64,000 bases of DNA from Catenulispora sp. EB89 (GTDB lineage: Bacteria; Actinomycetota; Actinomycetes; Streptomycetales; Catenulisporaceae): assembly GCF_041261445.1 (NCBI RefSeq), contig NZ_JBGCCU010000001.1, forward strand, positions 186,001 through 250,000, read 5' to 3'. Positions 58,011 to 64,000 of the stretch are shown here, piece after piece (the stretch's first letter is position 1; each line of letters begins with the position of its first letter). The notes under the pieces were generated by a model. That model had not been told where the DNA came from. It was given only the letters and a program-made list of their open reading frames with translations, and did not search any database. The position numbers and the translations under genes are program-made.

Positions 58011-60041
58011 ATGAGCCACCCGGTCCGCGTCCTGCGCCATGTCTGGATCCCGATGCGCGACGGCGTGCGGCTGTCGGCCCGGGTCTGGCTGCCCGCGGAC
58101 ACCGACGAGCCGCAGCCGGCGGTCATGGAATACATCCCCTACCGGAAGAACGACGGCACGGCGCCCCGCGACCTGACCCTGCACGCCGCCTTCGCCGCCG
58201 CCGGCTACGCCGCGCTGCGCGTCGACAACCGCGGCAGCGGCGACTCCGAGGGCATCATGCTCGACGAGTACCACCCCACCGAGCAGGACGACGCGCTGCA
58301 GATCCTGCAGTGGCTGGCCGCGCAGCCCTGGTGCGACGGCAGTGTGGCGATGATCGGAAAGTCCTGGGGCGGCTTCAATGGCTTGCAAGTCGCGGCCCTG
58401 ACCCCGCCCCAACTGAAATGCATTGTGACCGTCTGCTCCACCGACGACCGCTACGCGGACGACGTCCACTACCTCGGCGGATCGCTGGTCGCCTCCGAGG
58501 CGCTGCCCTGGGCCTCGACCATGCTCTGCTACAACGCGCGGCCGCCGGACCCGGACGTGGCCGGCGCCGGCTGGCGCACGGAATGGTTCCGGCGGATGGC
58601 GGAGACGCCGTCGTATATCGGCACGTGGCTGGCCCATCAGAGGCGCGACGCGTACTGGCGGCACGGCTCGGTGATCGAGGATCCGTCGGGCATCAAGGCC
58701 GCGGTCCTGGCGGTCGGCGGCTGGGCCGATCCCTACCGCGGCGCGGTGTTCCGCCTCCTCGACGAACTCACTCCGCTGGGCACTCCTGTCAAAGGTCTGA
58801 TCGGCCCCTGGGCTCATACATATCCGCACCAGGCGGCCCCCGGACCCGCGATGGATTTCATCGGCGAATGTTTGAAATGGTTTGACCGGTTCCTCCGCGA
58901 AAACGCGGACCAGGATGAAGAACTGCCCGCGCTGCGGGCCTGGATGCCGGATCCGGCACCGTTCGGCTCGGACGTGGACGAGCGCCCGGGGCGCTGGGTC
59001 GTGGAGCCGACCTGGCCGCCGGAAAACGCGGAGCGGCATGGTTTTCACACCTGTCGGCTGATCGGCCGCCACCTCCACCTGCACGAACCGACCACGGGCT
59101 CGCTGACCGCCACCGGCGACGAGGCGGTGCTGCGCTCGCCGCTGGCGATCGGCTCGGCGGCCGGCAACGTCCTGCAGTTCGGCGACGTCGCGGGACGGCC
59201 CGGCGACCAGGCCGCGGACGACGGACGGTCGCACACGTTCACGTCCTGCCCGCTGCCCGAGCAGCTGGAGATCCTCGGGCCCGCGAGCGTCGAGCTGCTG
59301 GTCGACGCCGACCAGCCCACCGCCCAACTCGCGGTCCGCCTCTGCGAGGTCACCCCCGACGGCACCTCCCGCCTGGTCACCACCGGCGCACTGAACCTGA
59401 CGCACCGGGAGAGCCACGAGGAGCCGGAGCCAATGGAGCCGGGCCAGGCGTACCGCGTCACGATCCCCCTGTTCGCCACCGGGCACGCCTTCGGCGCGGG
59501 CAACCGGATCCGGCTGACGGTGTCAGCGTCCTTCTGGCCCTGGCTGTGGCCCTCCCCCACCTCCACGGCGGTGACCATCCATCCCGAAGGCGGCACCCTG
59601 CACCTCCCGTTCCGCACCCCGGACCCGGCCCTGGACGGCACACCGACGGCGCCGCCGCGGCCCGACCCGCCGAGCCCGTTCGACGTGGTGGACGTGCCCG
59701 CCACCCGCACGATCACGTGGGACCCGGTCACCCGCACGCAGGTGGTCGAGATGACGTTCTCCGACGGCACCACCACCGACCACACCGACGGCCTGACCCG
59801 CACCGAGACCGAACTGAACCGCTTCCACCTCACCGAAGCCGACCCGGAATCCGCCGTCGTGGAGTGCGAGCGCACCGACGCCATCGGCCGCGGGGCGTGG
59901 CAGACGGAGGTGCGGACGTTCTCGCGGATGACGTGTACGGGAACCGAGTTCCTGGTGGTGGACCGGCTGGTCGCCTACGAGAACGGGGTGGAGGTCTTCA
60001 CGAAGAGCTGGACGACTTCGGTGCCCCGCGACCTGGTCTAG
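58011..60041 (+). CDS. CocE/NonD family hydrolase (X-Pro dipeptidyl-peptidase-like)
   Basis: 676 residues. An alpha/beta hydrolase domain with nucleophile Ser118 in GKSWGG and RVDNRGSGDSEG, a helical cap, and a C-terminal jelly-roll PepX_C domain (about 340-560, SVELLVDADQPTAQLAVRL and NRIRLTVSASFWPWLWPSP). Members cleave ester or acyl-peptide bonds. A further C-terminal beta extension (about 560-676) is unusual in length. ATG 58011 has weak SD. The frame stays open for another 2.9 kb upstream across the opposite-strand genes; that part is not coding. Confidence 0.92.
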   Translation: MSHPVRVLRHVWIPMRDGVRLSARVWLPADTDEPQPAVMEYIPYRKNDGTAPRDLTLHAAFAAAGYAALRVDNRGSGDSEGIMLDEYHPTEQDDALQILQWLAAQPWCDGSVAMIGKSWGGFNGLQVAALTPPQLKCIVTVCSTDDRYADDVHYLGGSLVASEALPWASTMLCYNARPPDPDVAGAGWRTEWFRRMAETPSYIGTWLAHQRRDAYWRHGSVIEDPSGIKAAVLAVGGWADPYRGAVFRLLDELTPLGTPVKGLIGPWAHTYPHQAAPGPAMDFIGECLKWFDRFLRENADQDEELPALRAWMPDPAPFGSDVDERPGRWVVEPTWPPENAERHGFHTCRLIGRHLHLHEPTTGSLTATGDEAVLRSPLAIGSAAGNVLQFGDVAGRPGDQAADDGRSHTFTSCPLPEQLEILGPASVELLVDADQPTAQLAVRLCEVTPDGTSRLVTTGALNLTHRESHEEPEPMEPGQAYRVTIPLFATGHAFGAGNRIRLTVSASFWPWLWPSPTSTAVTIHPEGGTLHLPFRTPDPALDGTPTAPPRPDPPSPFDVVDVPATRTITWDPVTRTQVVEMTFSDGTTTDHTDGLTRTETELNRFHLTEADPESAVVECERTDAIGRGAWQTEVRTFSRMTCTGTEFLVVDRLVAYENGVEVFTKSWTTSVPRDLV

Positions 60042-60160
60042 CACCTGGTCCAGCCGAAAAACCTGGGCCCTCCTCGGAGCAGTGTCCCAAGGCTCTTACG
60101 TAGTCCGTCTCCGCATACCAGCTGATAAATCAGCAGGCGAAGGCGCCTACTCTCACGAAT

Positions 60161-62104
60161 ATGCCGAAGAAGTCCCGTCTCCTGTCCGCTGCAGCAGTGC
60201 TCAGCAGCGTCATCGCCATGGCGACAGTCAGTCCGTCGGCAGGCGCGAGCCTGCCCGGCGACCTGAGCGGCGTCATCACCTTCCTGCCCGGCTCCCAGCC
60301 CTCGAACGGGCCGCTCCTCGCGTCCGTGAACGCCGACGGCTCGAACCCGAGGCAGTGGTGGCCCGCCGGAATGCCGCAGCCGCCCATGACCGGCGGCATG
60401 GCCCGGGTGAGTTCGATGGCGTATTCACCGGACGGCTCGAAGCTGGCGCTCGTCGCCACCACCAAGAGCCCGTCGCGGCTGTACGTCATGGCGGCCGACG
60501 GATCCGACGCCCACGCGGTCGCCTGGACGAACTCGGCCGACATCGCCTGGAGCGCCGACGGCAAGTCGATCTACATCGTCCAGTACGGCAGCGAGAAGAA
60601 GTCCGGGAACCTGGTCGCGACGATCGTCCGCATGTCCCCCGACGGCGGCGGAGCGGTCCCGGTCGTCACCGTGACCGGCCCCGGCAATCCGAACATCGAC
60701 TCCTTCAAGGTGTCGAGCAAGGGCGACATCGCCTATGACGTCCGTGTCTCCAACGGATCGCTCAGCAACACCAGCTACCTGTTCCACGCCGCGAGCGGCC
60801 AGACCACGCAGTTGCCGGCAGCGATATCGGGCTACGACTTCTCTCCCGACGGAACTTCGCTGATGTACCCGCAGGCAGCGGACAAGGTCTGCGTGCTGCC
60901 AGTGTCCGGCGGCTCGTGCACGACGATCTCCACCGCCGCCACCGCGTCCGAGGTGGCCTGGTCGCCGGACGGGACCGAGTTCGCCTACGGTTCGGGCGAG
61001 GGGCCGTCGGGCACCCTCACCATCGCGGACCTGACGGGTAAGACGGTCGCCAAGGTCGCCCCCGCGTTCGGCGTCGGCAGCAAGCTCACCTGGCAGCCAC
61101 ACGCGTACCACGGCGCCCCGGCCCCGGCGCCCACCGCGGACCGCGTGGCCGGAGCGGACCGTTTCGGCACCGCGATCAACGCCAGCCGCCTGCAGTTCGC
61201 GGACCACTCCGCACCAGTAGCCGTACTCTCGCGCTCCGACACCTACGCCGACGCGCTGGCCGGCAGCGCACTCGCCGCGGAGAAGCACGGCCCGCTGCTC
61301 CTCACCCCGACCGACAGCCTCGACGCGTCAACGGCGGCCGAACTACACCGCGCCCTGGCCCCCGGCGCCACGGTCTACCTGCTCGGCGGCCCGAAGGCAC
61401 TGTCCCCCGCAGTCGAGCAGGCGCTCCACAACCAGGGCTTCACCACCAAGCGGCTGCAAGGCCCCGACCGCTACCAGACGAGCGTGGCGATCGCCGAGGA
61501 GATCACCCCGGACCCGAGCACCATCCTGCTCGCCACCGGCAACAACTACCCGGACGCCCTAGCGGCCGGCGCCACCGCCGGCGCCCGCACCGGCGCGGTG
61601 GTCCTGCTGACGAACGACAGCGTCCTCCCGCCCCAGGTCCGCACCTACCTCACGGCCAGCCTGACGAAGCCCGTCATACCGTCGGTCCTGGCCGTCGGCG
61701 GCCCGGCGGACAACGCCGAGAACAGCCTCAACGGCCTACCCTTCACCGACCTCGCCCAGGTCGGAGGCATAGACCGCTACGACACCGCGGCCCGCCTCGC
61801 CGCAGAGTACGGAAGCACACAACAGGTCGTGGGCCTGGCCACCGGCAACACCTGGCCCGACGCCCTGGCCGGCGGCGCGATCGCAGCCGCACACGGAGCC
61901 CCGCTGCTGCTGAGCAACGGCCCGACGGTGCCGACCACCGAACTGCTGCACATCAGTACCCGACCCTACGAAGCACCCGACGAGATCCTGGTGTTCGGCG
62001 GAACCAAGGCCGTCCCCGACGCCGCCGTCGCCACCTTGGAGAACGCGACCGCGCGGACCGGCTGGGTGAGCCACACCAACCGGGTTCTGCCCGAGCTGCC
62101 TTAG
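60161..62104 (+). CDS. Secreted protein: PD40-type beta-propeller repeats plus three CWB2 cell-wall-binding repeats
   Basis: 647 residues. A signal peptide (about 1-29, ending SAGA) precedes a TolB-like propeller half with YSPDGSKLALV, WSADGKSIYIV, FSPDGTSLMYP and WSPDGTEFAYG repeats (about 35-315). Then three CWB2 (PF04122) repeats begin near residues 328 (RVAGADRFGT), 431 (RLQGPDRYQT) and 533 (QVGGIDRYDT), each with (S/T)xxx(Y/W)xDALA. CWB2 repeats bind anionic wall polymers, best known from Clostridioides. A TACTCT -10 lies 7 nt before the ATG (leaderless). Function at the wall unknown. Confidence 0.92.
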   Translation: MPKKSRLLSAAAVLSSVIAMATVSPSAGASLPGDLSGVITFLPGSQPSNGPLLASVNADGSNPRQWWPAGMPQPPMTGGMARVSSMAYSPDGSKLALVATTKSPSRLYVMAADGSDAHAVAWTNSADIAWSADGKSIYIVQYGSEKKSGNLVATIVRMSPDGGGAVPVVTVTGPGNPNIDSFKVSSKGDIAYDVRVSNGSLSNTSYLFHAASGQTTQLPAAISGYDFSPDGTSLMYPQAADKVCVLPVSGGSCTTISTAATASEVAWSPDGTEFAYGSGEGPSGTLTIADLTGKTVAKVAPAFGVGSKLTWQPHAYHGAPAPAPTADRVAGADRFGTAINASRLQFADHSAPVAVLSRSDTYADALAGSALAAEKHGPLLLTPTDSLDASTAAELHRALAPGATVYLLGGPKALSPAVEQALHNQGFTTKRLQGPDRYQTSVAIAEEITPDPSTILLATGNNYPDALAAGATAGARTGAVVLLTNDSVLPPQVRTYLTASLTKPVIPSVLAVGGPADNAENSLNGLPFTDLAQVGGIDRYDTAARLAAEYGSTQQVVGLATGNTWPDALAGGAIAAAHGAPLLLSNGPTVPTTELLHISTRPYEAPDEILVFGGTKAVPDAAVATLENATARTGWVSHTNRVLPELP

Positions 62105-62189
62105 GGCAGGCCTGGGATGTAGTAGTCGCTCGATGCCCCTTCGGCTGCTGGAGGGACATCGGGTGGCAAGCGGGTAGCGATGCCAAGCA

Positions 62190-62222
62190 AAGGGGCCCGG
62201 AGGATGATCCTCCGGGCCCCTT
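62190..62222. terminator. Strong hairpin terminator
   Basis: AAGGGGCCCGGAGGA (62190-62204) and its perfect 15-bp complement (62208-62222) flank a 3-nt loop, 85 bp after the CWB2 gene stop. CTCC follows, without a long U-tract. Confidence 0.8.
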
Positions 62223-62302
62223 CTCCTGGAGGGCGCGGCGAACGTACACTCGCCCGCTATGAGGTGTCGTCCATACATCTCACCGTCTTGAGGGGGATTC
62301 GG

Positions 62303-62665
62303 GTGTTCGGTCGGCGTCGAGATGCGAAGGCGCACGAGGAGTGGTCACGCATTGCCGGCTACGCGAGAATGCCGGCGCCGGCTGGTCGTCGGACTCAGAC
62401 GATGCTTGGACATGTCGAGATGGTCTACCAGCGGGCTCAGCGCGGAACGAAGGTCCTCGTTTGGTTCGATCAAGCTGGGCGCTGCGATACGTGGTGGGAA
62501 GGGCAGTGCCCGAAACCCGGAACATGGGTGTTGGTCGACTGCCATCTTTGGGTGCCGCCTGGAACGCACTCCGGAGCGCCGGTCCTTTGGATAGACGCCT
62601 GGCGGGGTAGCTGGTCCGATCAGGTCAGGGTGCGCGCAGAACGGCATCATCACCGCACGGTCTAA
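62303..62665 (+). CDS. Small hypothetical protein
   Basis: 120 residues, no family recognised. Basic N terminus (FGRRRDAKAHEEW), then a beta-rich core with TKVLVWFDQAGRCDTWWEG and KPGTWVLVDCHLWVPP. Two Cys could pair. GTG 62303 has GAGGGGG upstream. GC is a little lower than neighbours (by eye), consistent with recent acquisition but not proof. A hairpin (62670-62706) follows. Confidence 0.6.
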   Translation: MFGRRRDAKAHEEWSRIAGYARMPAPAGRRTQTMLGHVEMVYQRAQRGTKVLVWFDQAGRCDTWWEGQCPKPGTWVLVDCHLWVPPGTHSGAPVLWIDAWRGSWSDQVRVRAERHHHRTV

Positions 62666-62669
62666 CTGG

Positions 62670-62706
62670 AAGAGGCCCGCCCCCCTTGAAGGGAGACGAG
62701 CCTCTT
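62670..62706. terminator. Hairpin between hypothetical gene and tRNA-Pro
   Basis: AAGAGGC (62670-62676) and GCCTCTT (62700-62706) form a 7-bp stem around a C/G-rich loop that can pair further. It is suited to end both the convergent hypothetical gene and the tRNA transcript. Confidence 0.5.
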
Positions 62707-62713
62707 ACCTGGG

Positions 62714-62787
62714 TCGGGGTGACAGGATTTGAACCTGCGGCCTCTACGTCCCGAACGTAGCGCGCTACCAAGCTGCGCCACACCCCG
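62714..62787 (-). tRNA. tRNA-Pro (anticodon CGG)
   Basis: 74 nt on the minus strand. Acceptor CGGGGTG pairs with CACCCCG, followed by discriminator A. The anticodon arm is CTACG-TTCGGGA-CGTAG, giving anticodon CGG, which reads the CCG codon frequent in this genome. The T arm with GGTTCAAATCC is canonical. CCA is not encoded. Confidence 0.96.
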
Positions 62788-62868
62788 ATCGTGCGTGGAC
62801 AGTCTACCCAAACGTGGCCGGATAGCGAAAACGACTTAACCGTGCAGGTCAGGGCTTCGTGTGCGGGG

Positions 62869-63873
62869 TCAGGAGCGGGGCGTCAGGGTGAGCAGGGTGG
62901 CCTCCGGGGGGCAGCAGAAGCGGACCTGGGCGAAGCGGCTGGTGCCGCAGCCGGCTGAGACGTGGAGGTGGGACTCCGCGTAGGTGGACAGGCCGGCGGC
63001 TCGGCGGCGGTCGAGGTCGCAGTTGGTCACCAGGGCGCCGTAGAGGGGGAGGCGGAGTTGGCCGCCGTGGGTGTGGCCGGCCAGGATCAGGGGGAGGCCG
63101 TCTGCCGACATGGCGTCCAGGACGCGGCGGTAGGGGGCGTGGACGACGCCGATGGTCAGGTCCGTGTCGGGGAGGGTGCGGGCGGCGCTGTGGGTGCCGG
63201 ACGTGCCGGGTGTGCCGGAGGCGGTGGTGGCCCCGGGGCTCTGTGCCTCTTCGGTGGCGGTGGTGAGGGCGCTGGACGCCGTCGCGTAGTCGTCGCGGCG
63301 GATGTGCGGGTCGTCGACGCCCACCAGGCCCACCACGGGGCCCGCCGCGCCCGGGAGGGTGAGGCGGTCGGTGCGGTTGGTCAGGTCCAGCCAGCCCGCT
63401 TTGGTGAAGCCGTCGCGGATCTTCTGCCAGTCGTTCGCCGGGCCCTGGCCGCGGGTGCGCTTGCTCGGGTCGCCGCCGCGCAGGTACTTCGTCGGGTTCA
63501 GGGGCTTGGCCGCCAGGTAGTCGTTGGAGCCCATGACGAAGGCGCCCGGCAGCTCCATCAGCGGCTCCAGGGCGTCCAGGACCGAGCCGACGCCGTCCGG
63601 GTGGGACAGGTTGTCGCCGGTGTTCACCACGAAGTCCGGCTCCAGCGCGGCCAGCGAGCGCAGCCAGCGGACCTTGCGGTACTGCTCGGGGATCATGTGG
63701 ATGTCCGAGACCTGCAGGATCCGGAACGGCCGGACCCCGCGCGGGAGCACCGGGACCTCGTAGCGGCGGAGCCGGAAGAGGTTGGGCTCGACCTTGTGGG
63801 CGTACGCCAGGCCGGCTGCTGCCGCGCCGAGGAGGGACACCGGGACTGTCACGAGCTTCCGCATGGATTCCAT
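62869..63873 (-). CDS. Membrane-anchored metallophosphoesterase (YkuE/YaeI-like)
   Basis: 334 residues. One N-terminal hydrophobic anchor (about 7-24, VTVPVSLLGAAAAGLAYA) precedes a calcineurin-like domain: LQVSDIHM, VVNTGDNL, GSNDYL (Ser in place of the usual His-region residue of GNHD) and ILAGHTHGGQ. A Thr/Ser/Gly-rich insert lies about 215-240. Homologues hydrolyse lipid or UDP-sugar phosphates outside the cell. ATG 63873 has GAGG upstream; ATG 63864 is an alternative. Divergent from the YqeY gene. Confidence 0.9.
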   Translation of the reverse strand: MESMRKLVTVPVSLLGAAAAGLAYAHKVEPNLFRLRRYEVPVLPRGVRPFRILQVSDIHMIPEQYRKVRWLRSLAALEPDFVVNTGDNLSHPDGVGSVLDALEPLMELPGAFVMGSNDYLAAKPLNPTKYLRGGDPSKRTRGQGPANDWQKIRDGFTKAGWLDLTNRTDRLTLPGAAGPVVGLVGVDDPHIRRDDYATASSALTTATEEAQSPGATTASGTPGTSGTHSAARTLPDTDLTIGVVHAPYRRVLDAMSADGLPLILAGHTHGGQLRLPLYGALVTNCDLDRRRAAGLSTYAESHLHVSAGCGTSRFAQVRFCCPPEATLLTLTPRS

Positions 63874-63951
63874 TATCGGCCTCGGAGGAAATCTCGCGGC
63901 CGGACCGGGGGAGTTGGTGACACACTGGTGTGGCAGCCAGAAGGGATGATC

Positions 63952-64000
63952 ATGACCGCGCTGAAGCAAACGCTCCGCACCGATCTCACCGCCGCTATGA
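63952..64000 (+). CDS. GatB/YqeY domain protein (5' end only)
   Basis: Starts at ATG 63952 with AAGGG 5-6 nt upstream, and encodes MTALKQTLRTDLTAAM before the window ends. This N terminus matches GatB/YqeY proteins, which resemble the tRNA-binding tail of GatB. The gene is divergent from the phosphoesterase, a pairing I have seen in other actinobacteria (memory). Confidence 0.75.
   Translation, partial: MTALKQTLRTDLTAAM

Overview
The window is very GC-rich (roughly 70% by eye), with GTG starts, 4-bp GTGA/ATGA gene overlaps and many promoters whose -10 hexamer lies 6-8 nt before the start codon. Gene content is that of a mycelial actinobacterium in the broad Streptomyces/Catenulispora group. 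It includes a WblA-type WhiB protein, a paired ArsA-like ATPase locus, a Crp regulator, ECF41 and ECF42 sigma factors, mycothiol-type DinB enzymes and F420 (LLM-class) oxidoreductases. The genus cannot be fixed from this sequence alone.

Layout. (1) 0-0.8 kb: nth (endonuclease III). (2) 0.8-42.8 kb: a long accessory, regulator-dense stretch. Most units pair a regulator with one enzyme, transporter or efflux pump: aldo/keto reductase with TetR; aldo/keto reductase with HxlR; VOC protein with WYL regulator; a divergent EF-Tu; ECF41 sigma with LLM oxidoreductase; ABC exporter with MerR; ECF42 sigma with YCII/DGPF protein; MerR with DUF4188; AhpD-like protein; GH114 lipoprotein; alcohol dehydrogenase; YtrA-type GntR with ABC transporter; MocR with phosphoesterase; a Tet(M)-like ribosomal protection factor behind a leader ORF; arylamine N-acetyltransferase; TetR with a DHA2 efflux pump; MHS transporter with TetR; a two-component system; AhpD-like protein with MocR. 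(3) 42.8-53 kb: a block that matches a conserved actinobacterial core neighbourhood: crp, two ArsA-like ATPases, Ser/Thr kinase, DUF4177, RidA, NUDIX, metallo-beta-lactamase-fold hydrolase, wblA and a class A penicillin-binding protein. (4) 53-62 kb: secreted protein, SDR, an unknown conserved protein, YfcC transporter, CocE hydrolase and a three-repeat CWB2 surface protein. (5) 62-64 kb: small hypothetical, tRNA-Pro(CGG), membrane-anchored phosphoesterase and the start of a GatB/YqeY protein.

How the parts work together. Much of the accessory region looks like small autonomous sense-and-respond modules for xenobiotics, antibiotics or redox stress. Many regulators have a visible dyad operator next to their own promoter. 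Two translation-factor paralogues stand out. One is an EF-Tu with substitutions at positions known for GE2270A, pulvomycin and kirromycin resistance. The other is a Tet(M)-like GTPase with a 37-codon leader ORF overlapping its start. Two cross-locus regulatory links are suggested: an ECF41-type promoter shared by the sigma gene (11.8 kb) and an AhpD-like gene (20.4 kb), and a TetR operator shared between 36.8 kb and 30.4 kb. No CRISPR array, insertion sequence, integrase or phage gene was seen.
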